From assembly GCF_024172165.1 (NCBI RefSeq), contig NZ_JAMZEB010000002.1, positions 5,353,501 to 5,417,500 on the forward strand: a stretch of 64,000 nucleotides of DNA. The letters are read 5' to 3'. Shown piece by piece: positions 42,100-51,060 of this stretch. Position 1 is the first letter of the stretch, and the number at the start of each line of letters is the position of its first letter. A program made the position numbers and the translations under genes. The DNA is from Nonomuraea thailandensis (GTDB lineage Bacteria; Actinomycetota; Actinomycetes; Streptosporangiales; Streptosporangiaceae). The notes beneath the pieces were generated by a model. That model ran no database searches. It was not told where the DNA came from and saw only the letters and a program-made list of their open reading frames with translations.

Positions 42100-43153
42100 C
42101 GAGGGAGCTCTCGGCGTTCTCCGTGGTGTAGTCCCGGTCGGAGATGATCACCTTGTCGGGGATGGCCTCGCCGTCGAGGAACTTGCGGGCGGTCTCGAAG
42201 GCGAGGGGGCCGAAGCGCGGGTTCGACTCGATGACCGCGTGCAGCCAGCCGTCGGCGATGCCCTGGACGGCGCTGCGGGTGCCGTCGACCGACACGATCC
42301 TGATGTCGCCCGGCTCCTTGCCCGCACCCTTCAGGGCGGTGACCGCGCCCAGCGCCATCTCGTCGTTCTCGGCGTAGATGCCGTTGATGTCGGGGTTGGA
42401 CTGGATGAGCTGCTCGGTGACCTGCTGGCCCTTCTCGCGGGCGAACTCGCCCGTCTGCTCGAACGAGATGGTGATGCCGGGCGCCTTCTCCTTGACGCGG
42501 TCCTTGAAGCCGTTCGTGCGCTCGGTGGTGACGTTGTTGCCGGGCGCCCCGAGCAGGATGGCCACCTTGCCCTGGCCGTTCAGGGCCTCGATCATGCGGT
42601 CGGCGGCGCGCTTGCCCTGCTCGTAGAAGTCCGAGCCGATGAACGTCAGGTAGTCGCTGCACGCCTTGGCGTTGATCTTGCGGTCGACCGTGATGATGGG
42701 GATCTTCTTGGCGGCGGCCTGCTGGAGCACCGGCTCCCAGCCGTCGGAGTTGAGCGGCGCGATGACCAGGAGCTGCACGCCCTGGGCGATGAGCTGCTGC
42801 ACGTCGGTGATCTGCTTGGAGAACTGCGACTGGGCGTTGGTGACCTTGAGGTTCGTGATGCCCAGCTTGGCCGCCTCGTCCTTGATCGACTTGGTCTCGG
42901 CGATCCGGAACGGGTTGGCCTCCTTCTCCGACTGGGAGAAGCCGACCACGGCCGTCTTGAGGTCGAACTTCGTGCCGCCGAACTGCTGCAGCGTGCACGT
43001 CGGGCCGGCCGTGCCGGCCGGGCTCTGGACGACCTGCTGCCCGGCGGTGCCGGTGGCGGCGGGCGCGGCCTGCGGCTCCTCCGCCTTGGCACAGGCCGCC
43101 GCGGTGAGGAGAACGGCCAGCGCCAGGGCGGCCGTCCGGATGTGGGGGGTCAT
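42086..43153 (-). CDS. ytfQ: YtfQ-like sugar-binding lipoprotein
   Basis: The 355-residue protein has a lipoprotein signal (AALALAVLLTAAAC) followed by a periplasmic-binding-protein type 1 fold. The order VVGFSQSEKEANPFRIAETKSIKDEAAKLGI, IAPLNSDGWEPVLQQAAAKKIPIITVDRKI and GDIRIVSVDG closely follows, from memory, E. coli YtfQ, which binds galactofuranose and is distinct from ribose- or xylose-binding proteins. It lies between the GH2 gene (61-base gap) and the ATPase (overlapping). Confidence 0.87.
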   Translation of the reverse strand: MTPHIRTAALALAVLLTAAACAKAEEPQAAPAATGTAGQQVVQSPAGTAGPTCTLQQFGGTKFDLKTAVVGFSQSEKEANPFRIAETKSIKDEAAKLGITNLKVTNAQSQFSKQITDVQQLIAQGVQLLVIAPLNSDGWEPVLQQAAAKKIPIITVDRKINAKACSDYLTFIGSDFYEQGKRAADRMIEALNGQGKVAILLGAPGNNVTTERTNGFKDRVKEKAPGITISFEQTGEFAREKGQQVTEQLIQSNPDINGIYAENDEMALGAVTALKGAGKEPGDIRIVSVDGTRSAVQGIADGWLHAVIESNPRFGPLAFETARKFLDGEAIPDKVIISDRDYTTENAESSLGEAY

Positions 43154-43214
43154 CGCGGTTCCTTTCCTATCAGGTGCCGCGCCCGGGACACGAGGCCCCG
43201 GGCGCGGCGGTGGA

Positions 43215-45731
43215 TCAGCTGCAGGTGGGGTCGATCGCGCTCGTCAGCGCCTTGTGGGCGTCGTGGACACGCTTGACGTCGGGCTTGGTGATCGCCCTGT
43301 CGTACGTCATGAGGCCGTTGATCTCGGTCTCGACGTCGGTCGTCTGGGTGTAGATGGCGGCGCTGAGCTGCTCGCAGGCGTGCAGCTTCTCCAGCTCCTC
43401 GGCCATGTTCACGTAGCGGGTGGTGAGGGCCTCCGGGTCCGGCTCGACCGCGTAGCCCCATCCGCCGCCTGACCAGGTGTGGCCGACGACGGGCAGGGCC
43501 AGGCCGCCGTACTCGCCGATCACGTTCGCCCTGCTGCCGGACGGCTTGCCGGGGTTGCCGGGGCCGGGGTAGATGTGGAAGTCCTTGACGTCGCCGTTGC
43601 CGCCGTCCACGGCGCCGCAGCAGTTGATCCCGCTCATGTTGTTGACCAGGCGCGAGGGGTCCCAGCTCTTGACCAGGTTGGCGACGCGCGCCTGGTCGTA
43701 CTGGCCCCAGCCCTCGTTGAAGGGCACCCACATGATGACCGAGGGGCTGCTGCGGTGCTGGTCGACCATTTCCTTCAGCTCGGCCTCGTACTGCGGCCTG
43801 TCGGTGGTCCTGAACGCGGCCGGCATGTCCTGCCACACGAGCAGGCCGAGCTTGTCGGCGTGGTGGTACCAGCGGTCGGACTCCACCTTGACGTGCTTGC
43901 GCACCGCGTTGAAGCCGAGGGCCTTGGTCTGCTCCAGGTCGTGGCGCAGCGCCTCGTCGGTGGGCGGGGTGTAGATGCCGTCGGGCCAGAATCCCTGGTC
44001 GAGGGGGCCGATCTGGAAGACGGGCCGCCCGTTGAGCAGCATGCGCCAGCCGGCGACGGAGATCTCGCGCATCCCGAAGTACGAGTCCACCTTGTCGTTC
44101 TTGAGCCTGACCTCCAGGTCGTACAGGTGGGGGTCGTCGGGCGACCAGAGCCTGGGGTTCGGGACGGGCAGGCGCAGCTCCTTGCCGGTCTCTCCGCGGA
44201 CGGTGCCGACGACCTTGTGGCCGTCCCTGGCGATCACGGTGGCGGTGCCGGGCGAGCCGTGGACGGTCACGTACAGGGCCTGGCCGCGCAGGTCGGGCTC
44301 GGTGTCCACGCGCTCGACGTGGTCCTTGGCGACCGGCTCGATCCAGACGGTCTGCCAGATGCCGGACACGGAGGTGTACCAGATGCCGCCCGGGTTGAGC
44401 CGCTGCTTGCCGATGGCCTGGGCGCCGTTGTCGGTCGGGTCGAACACGCCGACCACCAGCTCCTGCGGGCCGGAGCCCTTGAGCGCGCCGGTGACGTCCA
44501 CGCTGATCCGGTCGTAGCCGCCCTTGTGCGTGGCGACCTGCCTGCCGTTGACGTGGACGGTGGCGTCCCAGTCCACGGCGTCGAGGTGCAGCATCAGCCG
44601 CTCGCCGCGCCAGCCGCGCGGCACCTCGAACGTCCTGCGGTACCACATGCGCTCCTCGTGCCGGCCGATGCCGGACAGCTGCGACTCCACCGGGTACGGC
44701 ACGACGATCTTCTCGGCCAGGTCCTTGCCGATGGGCGCGGCCTCGCCCTCCCTGGCCGGCGCGAACTGCCAGACGCCGTTGAGACTGCGCCAGCGCTCGC
44801 GGGCGAGCTGCGGCCTGGGGTACTCGGGCAGCGGGTTGTTCCTGTCCACCTGGTCGGCCCACTTGGTCCTGAGCACGTAGGCGGAGGCGTTGACCACGTG
44901 CGCGAACGGGTAGGCGGCCAGCGGCGTGCCGTCGGCGTAGGTGATGCCGCCCGCGCCGTCGTAGGAGGTGCGCACGGTGCTGCCCGCCTTCGACGGGACC
45001 TGGGCACCCAGCTTGAGCTCCACCGTCTCGGGGCTCTTCAGCGTCGCCGAGGTGACCGGCCAGGCGGCGGCGCCGACCGTGACGGCCAGCTTCTGCGCGG
45101 CGTTGGCGGGCAGCGCGGCGAGCGGCTTGGCGTAGGTCAGCGTGGCGACGTCGCCGGCGGCGTTCAGCCTGGCGTCGTACGGCCCGTCGGGCTGGAAGTC
45201 GGCCGGCACCGTGAGCGCGTCCATGGGCACGACGGCCTTCGGCTGGCTGGGGCTCTGCCAGCGCAGGCGCAGGTGGGCGCCGCCGAAGTGCTCGAAGTAC
45301 TCGACCTTGATGTCGTACTTCCTGTTCGCCTCCAGGGCGATGGGGGTGCCGACCTGCTCCTTGTCCCAGTCGTCCACCCAGTGGTCGATGACCGGCCGCC
45401 CGTCGATCCACAGGCGGAAGCCGTTGTCACCGATCATGGAGAAGGTGTAGGTCTCGGAGTGTCTGGGCGTGATCTGTCCCGTCCATCGGACGGTGACGTC
45501 GTCCTCCCTGCCGGTCAGCAGCTTGAACGTGGGGTTCAGGTCGGCCAGCTCCAGGTTGGGATCGATGATGCTGGCCTTCAGCTCGGCGAAGTCGAACTTC
45601 CCCGCCGCCGAGGCGAGGTAGTAGTCGCCGCGCAGCCCGTTCCGCTCGGGAAGGGCCGCCGAGGCTGGGGTCGGCATCTGCCATAACACGGACATCAGTA
45701 CGGCCAGCAGCAACGCGAGGCGCTTACGCAC
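43215..45731 (-). CDS. Secreted GH2 glycosidase with N-terminal PA14 domain
   Basis: The 838-residue enzyme starts at GTG 45731 after AAAGGA and has a signal peptide (ALLLAVLMSVLWQMPTPASA). A PA14 domain follows (about 30-165; GLRGDYYLASAAGKFDF, DNGFRLWIDGRPVID), then a short beta domain and GH2 sugar-binding, Ig-like and TIM-barrel domains (from about 300). The acid/base is Glu673 in PFNEGWG and the nucleophile is Glu740 in IGEYGG. GH2 includes beta-galactosidases, glucuronidases and, in CAZy, beta-galactofuranosidases from Streptomyces. Position before a YtfQ-type importer makes a galactofuranosidase role plausible but unproven. It heads the operon. Confidence 0.9.
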   Translation of the reverse strand: MRKRLALLLAVLMSVLWQMPTPASAALPERNGLRGDYYLASAAGKFDFAELKASIIDPNLELADLNPTFKLLTGREDDVTVRWTGQITPRHSETYTFSMIGDNGFRLWIDGRPVIDHWVDDWDKEQVGTPIALEANRKYDIKVEYFEHFGGAHLRLRWQSPSQPKAVVPMDALTVPADFQPDGPYDARLNAAGDVATLTYAKPLAALPANAAQKLAVTVGAAAWPVTSATLKSPETVELKLGAQVPSKAGSTVRTSYDGAGGITYADGTPLAAYPFAHVVNASAYVLRTKWADQVDRNNPLPEYPRPQLARERWRSLNGVWQFAPAREGEAAPIGKDLAEKIVVPYPVESQLSGIGRHEERMWYRRTFEVPRGWRGERLMLHLDAVDWDATVHVNGRQVATHKGGYDRISVDVTGALKGSGPQELVVGVFDPTDNGAQAIGKQRLNPGGIWYTSVSGIWQTVWIEPVAKDHVERVDTEPDLRGQALYVTVHGSPGTATVIARDGHKVVGTVRGETGKELRLPVPNPRLWSPDDPHLYDLEVRLKNDKVDSYFGMREISVAGWRMLLNGRPVFQIGPLDQGFWPDGIYTPPTDEALRHDLEQTKALGFNAVRKHVKVESDRWYHHADKLGLLVWQDMPAAFRTTDRPQYEAELKEMVDQHRSSPSVIMWVPFNEGWGQYDQARVANLVKSWDPSRLVNNMSGINCCGAVDGGNGDVKDFHIYPGPGNPGKPSGSRANVIGEYGGLALPVVGHTWSGGGWGYAVEPDPEALTTRYVNMAEELEKLHACEQLSAAIYTQTTDVETEINGLMTYDRAITKPDVKRVHDAHKALTSAIDPTCS

Positions 45732-45793
45732 GGGGGGTCCTTTCGCAACGCAGCCGATCAGGTTCGGACAGCTTTTGACCCTGACAGGCTCCA

Positions 45794-45823
45794 AAGTAAG
45801 CACCGGCGGACCGAGGTGGTCAA
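45794..45823 (-). promoter_or_regulatory. Possible promoter of the GH2/importer operon
   Basis: On the minus strand TTGACC (45823-45818) and TTACTT (45799-45794) are 18 bases apart, 62 bases before the GH2 GTG. The -10 is weak, consistent with a regulated promoter. Confidence 0.35.
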
Positions 45824-45827
45824 GATT

Positions 45828-45864
45828 TTCGATCAGATTCGTTCTTGTTCGGTCAAAGCCGAAC
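45828..45864. promoter_or_regulatory. Candidate operators upstream of the GH2 operon
   Basis: TTCGATCAGA (45828-45837) is the reverse complement of TCTGATCGAA found at the end of the DeoR gene (50991-51000). Next to it GTTCGG/CCGAAC (45847-45852, 45859-45864) form a perfect dyad with a six-base spacer. Both lie just upstream of the putative -35, so they may bind the locus DeoR or an activator. Confidence 0.5.
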
Positions 45865-45960
45865 CGGACCGCTGTGCGCGCCACACTGCCGTCGTCACCC
45901 GCGTCCGCGGCGGGCGCAGATCCCCTCTGCGGAGATTAGTTCCATTGCCGTAATCGCCTA

Positions 45961-45990
45961 TTGCCAGCACCGCTCGCGCTTCCTTAGGTT
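45961..45990 (+). promoter_or_regulatory. Promoter of the first secreted propeller gene (leaderless)
   Basis: TTGCCA (45961-45966) and TAGGTT (45985-45990) are 18 bases apart. The -10 ends six bases before ATG 45997 and there is no Shine-Dalgarno. Confidence 0.55.
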
Positions 45991-45996
45991 TCGGTC

Positions 45997-48003
45997 ATGA
46001 CCCTAATCAAGCGCTTAGCGGCGTGCGGCCTGGCCGTCGCCCTCGCCCTGCTCGGCGGCGCAACCCCGGCGAACGCGGGAGCACCGCGGGTGGAGGATCT
46101 CGGCGTCCCCCTGCAGGACGTCCTGCTGATCGGCGGCGTGGTGGCACCCGGTCCCGGCGGCCGGACCGTGCTGTGGGGCGCGTCCTCGGGCGCCCCCGCC
46201 CACCTCAACGCCGTCGATCCCGTGACCGGGGCCGAGGTCGCCAGGTACGACCTGCCGGGCGCCGGCGGCTCCTGGGCCGTGGACGCCGCCCAGGACGGCA
46301 GCGTGTACGTCGGCACGTACGGCGACGGCCGCCTCTACCGCTGGACCGAGCAAGGCGGCGTCCAGGACCTCGGCCGGCCCCTGGCCTCGGAGAACTTCAT
46401 CTGGACGGTGGCCGCCGGGGAAGGCGCCACCGTCTACGGCGGCACCTTCCCCGGGGGCCGCCTGTTCGCCTACGACCCCGCGACGGGCGTACGCGACTAC
46501 GGCCGGATCTCGCCCGCCCACTCCTACATCCGCAGCGTCTCCTACGCCGGCGGCAAGATCTACGCCGGCACCGAGGCCCCCGCCGCCGTCTTCGAGATCG
46601 ACGCCGCCACGGGCGCGACCAGGCAGCTCCCGACCCCCGAGGGCCTGGACCCGGCGGACAAGTGGGCCTACGACGTGAACGCCGCGGGCGGCTACCTCCA
46701 TGTCCGCTACGGCAGCGCGAACCCCGGCCCGCTGCGCGTCTGGGACATCGCCGCCGGCCGGTGGACCGGCGCGCTGGAGTCCGCCCACGGCCTGGACGTC
46801 TCGCCACCGGACGCCGACGGCGCCGTCCACCTCGTCAGAGGCGGCGAGCTGGTCCGCTACGACCCCCGGACCGGGGCCGTCACGGGCACCGGGATGCCGT
46901 TCACCGGCCGGGTGGCCAACACGCGCGGCATCGGCTGGGCCGAGCTGGGCCTGCCCGACTACCCGGGCAGGAGCGTCGTCGGCCTGCTCTGGCGCGGCCT
47001 GATGTTCCGCTACAACCCGCAGACCGGCGCGAAGTCGTTCGTGCAGACGGCGGTCCAGGGCGAGCCCATCGACGTGACCGCGCTCGCGCAGGGCCCCGAC
47101 GGCCGCGTCTACGCCGGTGGCTTCCTCAACGGCGGCTTCGCCGCCGTGAACCCGCAGACGGGGCAGCGGGAGGAGTTCCACACCTTCTCCCAGAGCGAGG
47201 ACATGGTCGCCCACGACGGCAAGCTCTACGTCGGCGCCTATCCGGACGCCCGGGTCTACGCCTACGACCCCGCGCTGCCGTGGAACAGCACCGAGTACTC
47301 GCCCAGCCCCGAGCCGGGCCAGGCGCCGAACCCGGCCAGGCTGTTCGACCTGGCCGCCGACAAGCAGATCAGGCCGCGGGCGCTGGTCTCGGCGGGCCGC
47401 TACCTGGCCGCGGGCACCATGCCCGACCTCGGCCACCTCGGCGGCGTCCTGGCCGTCTGGGACCCGCGTACCGGGGCGCTCAAACACGCGCGGCGCAACG
47501 TCGTGCAGGACCAGAGCATCGTCTCCCTCGCCTACCGCGACGGCGTGCTGTACGGCGGCACGTCCGTCCACGGCGGCCAGTCGCTCCCGGTGCCGACGCA
47601 GCCGGAGGCCAAGCTGTTCGCGTGGTCGGTGAAGGAGGACCGGCTGCTGTGGGAGATCGTCCCTGCTCCGGGCAAGCCCGCCATCCCGGCGCTGACATTC
47701 GACGGCCGGGGGCGGCTGTGGGGAATCGCCGGCGGTGAGGTGTTCGCGGTGAGCACGGCCGCCAGGAAGGTCGTCGAGCGGGTCACCCTGTCGGGCAGCC
47801 GGAGCTCCGGCGGGCAGCTCGCCTACAACCGGCGCGACGGCAGGCTGTACGGCGCGCACGCGGGTCAGGACGTCTTCTCCCTCGACCCGCGGACCGGGCG
47901 GCACACCGTGCTGCGGCAGGGGACCGTGCACCACCTCACCGTGCACCGGTCAGGCGACGTCTACTTCGCCGAGGGGTCCCGGCTGTTCCGCGTGACCCGC
48001 TAG
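45997..48003 (+). CDS. Secreted large beta-propeller protein A
   Basis: The 668-residue product has a signal peptide (RLAACGLAVALALLGGATPANA) and then repeated propeller blades of the form G-x-V/L-Y-x-G-T/S-x-x-x-G-x-L/V-x-x-Y/W-D-P (GSVYVGTYGDGRLYRW, ATVYGGTFPGGRLFAYDP, KIYAGTEAPAAVFEID, RVYAGGFLNGGFAAVN, KLYVGAYPDARVYAYDP). I count eleven or more repeats, enough for two propellers. It has no catalytic motif I recognise. It is paralogous to the convergent gene at 48068-50032. Context between a secreted GH2/importer operon and its DeoR suggests a role in binding or cleaving the same polysaccharide. Confidence 0.75.
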   Translation: MTLIKRLAACGLAVALALLGGATPANAGAPRVEDLGVPLQDVLLIGGVVAPGPGGRTVLWGASSGAPAHLNAVDPVTGAEVARYDLPGAGGSWAVDAAQDGSVYVGTYGDGRLYRWTEQGGVQDLGRPLASENFIWTVAAGEGATVYGGTFPGGRLFAYDPATGVRDYGRISPAHSYIRSVSYAGGKIYAGTEAPAAVFEIDAATGATRQLPTPEGLDPADKWAYDVNAAGGYLHVRYGSANPGPLRVWDIAAGRWTGALESAHGLDVSPPDADGAVHLVRGGELVRYDPRTGAVTGTGMPFTGRVANTRGIGWAELGLPDYPGRSVVGLLWRGLMFRYNPQTGAKSFVQTAVQGEPIDVTALAQGPDGRVYAGGFLNGGFAAVNPQTGQREEFHTFSQSEDMVAHDGKLYVGAYPDARVYAYDPALPWNSTEYSPSPEPGQAPNPARLFDLAADKQIRPRALVSAGRYLAAGTMPDLGHLGGVLAVWDPRTGALKHARRNVVQDQSIVSLAYRDGVLYGGTSVHGGQSLPVPTQPEAKLFAWSVKEDRLLWEIVPAPGKPAIPALTFDGRGRLWGIAGGEVFAVSTAARKVVERVTLSGSRSSGGQLAYNRRDGRLYGAHAGQDVFSLDPRTGRHTVLRQGTVHHLTVHRSGDVYFAEGSRLFRVTR

Positions 48004-48030
48004 CCCGCGCCCCGTGCCCCCTGAAGAGCT

Positions 48031-48058
48031 CGCGTGCCCCCTGAAGAGGGGGCACGCG
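48031..48058. terminator. Bidirectional intrinsic-type terminator hairpin
   Basis: A perfect 12-base stem, CGCGTGCCCCCT with AGGGGGCACGCG, around the loop GAAG lies between the convergent propeller genes. There is no U-tract, as usual in actinomycetes. The left arm is preceded by a second copy of GTGCCCCCTGAAGAG (from 48014). Confidence 0.85.
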
Positions 48059-48067
48059 AGGTCAAGG

Positions 48068-50032
48068 TCACGCGCAGATCCGGTAGGTGTAGAAGTTCTC
48101 GTAGCGCGACAGGTAGAGGTGCCCGTCGGGGCCGAGCGCCAGGTTCGAGACCGGGTGGACGATCCGGGCGAACGCCATCGTCGCCGGATCGATCCGGTAC
48201 GCCTTGCTCTGCACCTTGCCCCACAGGAAGCCCTGGTGGAAGACGAGGTGGGTGTCCAGCCAGACCTGGGTGGCGGTGGACCAGGGGTAGGACTGGTGCT
48301 GGACGGCCCTGACGGTCCGCCCGGTGGCCGGGTCCAGCTCGAACAGCGTGTCCGGGCTGAGCCCCCACAGCCGCCCGGCGCCGTCGAAGGTGATCGAGCC
48401 GAGCGCCAGGTCGCCGGCGACGGGCGTGGTCCGCCACAGCACCGAGTCCGTGGCGATGTCGTAGGCGAACGCCGCGGCCTCGCCCGCCGGCGTGCTGGTG
48501 CCGCCGAAGGCCGACGTGGCCCCGTAGACGACGCCGTCCCGGTAGGCCAGCCCGAGGATGCTGTGGCCCGGCACGATGTCCCGCTTGATCACGCTGCGCC
48601 CGGTGGCGGGGTCGAGCAGCCCCAGCACGCCGCCGTGGGTGCCGGCCTTGGGCACGGTGCCGAACGCCAGCCGGTCGCCCGCGGAGATCATCGCGAAGGG
48701 GCGGTCCTGCTCCTGGGCGCCGAGGTCGAGCAGGAGCCTGGGCGCCGTGCCGGTCCACTCGTAGATGCGGGCGCCGGGATAGACGCCGAGGTAGAGCCTG
48801 CCCTTGTGGGTGACGATGCCCTCGCTCTGGCCGACCTCGGGCCAGAACTCGGACTCGCCGGTGGCCGGGTCGTAGGCGGCCAGGCCGCCGGTGAAGAAGC
48901 CGCCCGCGTACAGGCGGCCGTCGGGGCCCGCGCCCATGGAGCGGACGGTGACGTGCAGGGGGGTCAGCGTGCTCTCGATCAGCTTGCCCCGCCCGGTCCT
49001 GCGGTCGAAGTGCCAGATGTGGCCGGTGGAGCTGGTGCCGACGAGCACGGGCCCGAGCCAGCCGAGCGGGCGGGCCGCGCCCCCGCCGTAACCGGTGAAG
49101 CCCAGCCGGGCGATCCTTCCTGAGCGGAGGTCGTACTTGACGAGCTCGTCGTTCCGGAACAGGTAGAGGTCGTGACCGTGCCGGCCGCCGCCCATGGTGA
49201 GGTTGTCCACGTCGGACACGACGTCCTTCCACTCGCGCGCGCGCAGGTCGTACACGCCCATGGGGTTGGCGCCCGTGGAGGTGGAGTAGCGGACCAGCAG
49301 GTAGCGGCCGGAGACGTGCACGTCGTAGGCGTAGCCGGTGCCCTCGATGGGCGGGTCGATCACGCGCCGCACCGTGCCGCCGCCGGGGGCGAGCACGGCG
49401 ACCTTCATGCTGCGGGCGCCGACGCCGGCGTACACGGTGCCGTCCTCGCCCACGGCCAGGTCCCTGACGAGCTGGTCGCCCGGCACCGGGGTGCCCAGGT
49501 CGGTGAACGTCCCGGTGGCGACGTCGTGGCGGAAGAGCCTGCCCGTCGGCGAGGTGCCTCCGTACACGGCCGAGCCGTCGGGCGAGGTGGCCACCGACCA
49601 GATGTAGCTCTCGCCGGGGATGGCCATGCCGAGCTCGCTCACCTGGTCGGTGGACGGGTCGTAGCGGAACAGGCGGCCCATCGCGCCGGCGGTGCCGTTG
49701 TAGCCGCCCACGTACACGGAGTGGTCCGGGGCGACGGTGACGGCCCAGGAGCCCAGCGCGAGCGGCAGCGGACGCTCGGCGATCAGGCTCCCGTCCCGGG
49801 CGTCCCTGATCCCGAGCAGCGCCTGGCGGGACGCGGCGGAGGTGACGGAGTAGATCCGCGGGCCCTGCGGGTGCCCGGCGTCCAGCGCGGTGCCCGCCGT
49901 GGTGATGCCCTTGAGCGGGAGCGTGCCGAGGTTGCTGAAGCCGCAGCCCGTGGGTGGCGCTGCCGTGGTTTCGGCCTGGACCGGAGGCATGAGGCATAAG
50001 GCGACGAGGAGTATTGCTGCGATGACGCGCAC
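48068..50032 (-). CDS. Secreted large beta-propeller protein B (paralogue of A)
   Basis: The 654-residue product starts at GTG 50032 behind GGAGGG and has a signal peptide (VIAAILLVALCLMPPVQA). Its blade sequence parallels protein A along its length: SYIWSVATSPDGSAVYGGTS with NFIWTVAAGEGATVYGGTF, and RLYAGGFFTGGLAAYDPATG with RVYAGGFLNGGFAAVNPQTG. Cysteines are near both ends (TGCGF and RICA). No catalytic residues can be named. The pair arose by duplication and stands tail-to-tail. It is divergent from the DeoR gene and may be under its control. Confidence 0.75.
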   Translation of the reverse strand: MRVIAAILLVALCLMPPVQAETTAAPPTGCGFSNLGTLPLKGITTAGTALDAGHPQGPRIYSVTSAASRQALLGIRDARDGSLIAERPLPLALGSWAVTVAPDHSVYVGGYNGTAGAMGRLFRYDPSTDQVSELGMAIPGESYIWSVATSPDGSAVYGGTSPTGRLFRHDVATGTFTDLGTPVPGDQLVRDLAVGEDGTVYAGVGARSMKVAVLAPGGGTVRRVIDPPIEGTGYAYDVHVSGRYLLVRYSTSTGANPMGVYDLRAREWKDVVSDVDNLTMGGGRHGHDLYLFRNDELVKYDLRSGRIARLGFTGYGGGAARPLGWLGPVLVGTSSTGHIWHFDRRTGRGKLIESTLTPLHVTVRSMGAGPDGRLYAGGFFTGGLAAYDPATGESEFWPEVGQSEGIVTHKGRLYLGVYPGARIYEWTGTAPRLLLDLGAQEQDRPFAMISAGDRLAFGTVPKAGTHGGVLGLLDPATGRSVIKRDIVPGHSILGLAYRDGVVYGATSAFGGTSTPAGEAAAFAYDIATDSVLWRTTPVAGDLALGSITFDGAGRLWGLSPDTLFELDPATGRTVRAVQHQSYPWSTATQVWLDTHLVFHQGFLWGKVQSKAYRIDPATMAFARIVHPVSNLALGPDGHLYLSRYENFYTYRICA

Positions 50033-50138
50033 GTGACCCTCCAACAGCGAGATAACGGACTTGACCGTAATTTGCCGGGCGCGTCCTGTCCAGAGACCGT
50101 CCTGCCGGGACGCGGTGGGCACGCGTCGATCGGCTTCG

Positions 50139-50154
50139 TTCTCGATCGATCACA
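50139..50154. promoter_or_regulatory. Candidate DeoR box upstream of deoR / propeller B
   Basis: TTCTCGATCGATCACA shares the TTCTCGATC core with the dyad at 51031-51048 and lies between the divergent DeoR and propeller B starts. Confidence 0.45.
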
Positions 50155-50182
50155 CGTGAACCCCGCCGGTTGCCCGATCGAC

Positions 50183-50188
50183 TATGAT
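50183..50188 (+). promoter_or_regulatory. -10 box of the DeoR gene (leaderless)
   Basis: TATGAT ends six bases before GTG 50195; there is no Shine-Dalgarno. Confidence 0.55.
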
Positions 50189-50194
50189 CGGGTC

Positions 50195-50995
50195 GTGAGC
50201 GACACGCAGAGTGACGGACGCAGGCCCGTGTTCGCCGCCGAGCGCCGGCAGCGCATCCTGGAGCTGGTGCGTGCCAACGGCGCCGTGTCGCTGCGCGAGC
50301 TGGCCCAGGCGGTGCACTCCTCCGAGGTCACCGTCCGCCGTGACCTGCGCGCGCTGGAGTCGGAGGGCCTGCTCAACCGCCACCACGGCGGCGCCACCCT
50401 GCCCGGCGAGCTGTCGCGCGAGGCCGGTTACGCGCACAAGGTCTCGCTGGAGGCCGCCGAGAAGGCCGCCATCGCCGACCTGGCCGGCGCGCTCGTCGAG
50501 GACGGCGACGCCATCGTGATCGGCCCCGGCACCACCACGCAGGAGTTCGCCCGCCGCCTGACCAGGCACTCCGAGCTGGCCGTGGTCACCAACTCGCTGC
50601 TGGTCGCGCAGGTGCTGGCCGGCTCGCCGCGCATCGAGGTGATGCTGACCGGCGGCACGCTGCGCGGCCCGATCCTGGCCCTGGTGGGCAGCGCGGCCGA
50701 GCAGTCGCTGGCCGGGCTGCGCGTGCGCAGGGCCTTCATCTCGGGCAACGGCCTGAGCGCCGAGCGCGGCCTGTCCACCCCCAACATGCAGGTGGCGGGC
50801 GTCGACCGGGCGCTGGCGGCGGCGGCCGAGGAGGTCGTGGTGCTGGCCGACCACACCAAGGTCGGCGTCGACACCATGGTGCAGACGGTGCCGCCCGACC
50901 GCATCGACCACCTGGTCACCGACGACGCCGCGCCCCGCGACGTGCTCGACGATCTGAGCGCGCGCGGCGTGCGACTGCATGTCGCCCAGTTCTGA
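50195..50995 (+). CDS. DeoR-family regulator of sugar locus 2
   Basis: The 266-residue protein has the HTH ELVRANGAVSLRELAQAVHSSEVTVRRDLRALESEGLLNRHHGGA and the DeoR sensor domain with IVIGPGTTTQEFARRL and VVVLADHTKVGVDTMVQTVPPDRIDHLVTDD. It is a second DeoR paralogue in the window and is likely to sense a sugar phosphate. Shared CGATCA-type boxes occur upstream of it, at its 3' end before the ABC gene and upstream of the GH2 operon 5 kb away, which makes these its likely regulon. Confidence 0.87.
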   Translation: MSDTQSDGRRPVFAAERRQRILELVRANGAVSLRELAQAVHSSEVTVRRDLRALESEGLLNRHHGGATLPGELSREAGYAHKVSLEAAEKAAIADLAGALVEDGDAIVIGPGTTTQEFARRLTRHSELAVVTNSLLVAQVLAGSPRIEVMLTGGTLRGPILALVGSAAEQSLAGLRVRRAFISGNGLSAERGLSTPNMQVAGVDRALAAAAEEVVVLADHTKVGVDTMVQTVPPDRIDHLVTDDAAPRDVLDDLSARGVRLHVAQF

Positions 50996-51048
50996 TCGAA
51001 TGTGACAAGCCCGTTACTGGAACGTTTCCTTTCTCGATCACGATCGAG
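50991..51048. promoter_or_regulatory. Two candidate DeoR sites before the orphan ATPase gene
   Basis: TCTGATCGAA (50991-51000) overlaps the deoR stop and matches the box upstream of the GH2 operon. CTCGATC and GATCGAG (51033-51039, 51042-51048) form a perfect dyad with a two-base spacer just before the Shine-Dalgarno of the ATPase gene. Confidence 0.55.
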
Positions 51049-51060
51049 GCGGAGGCAACC

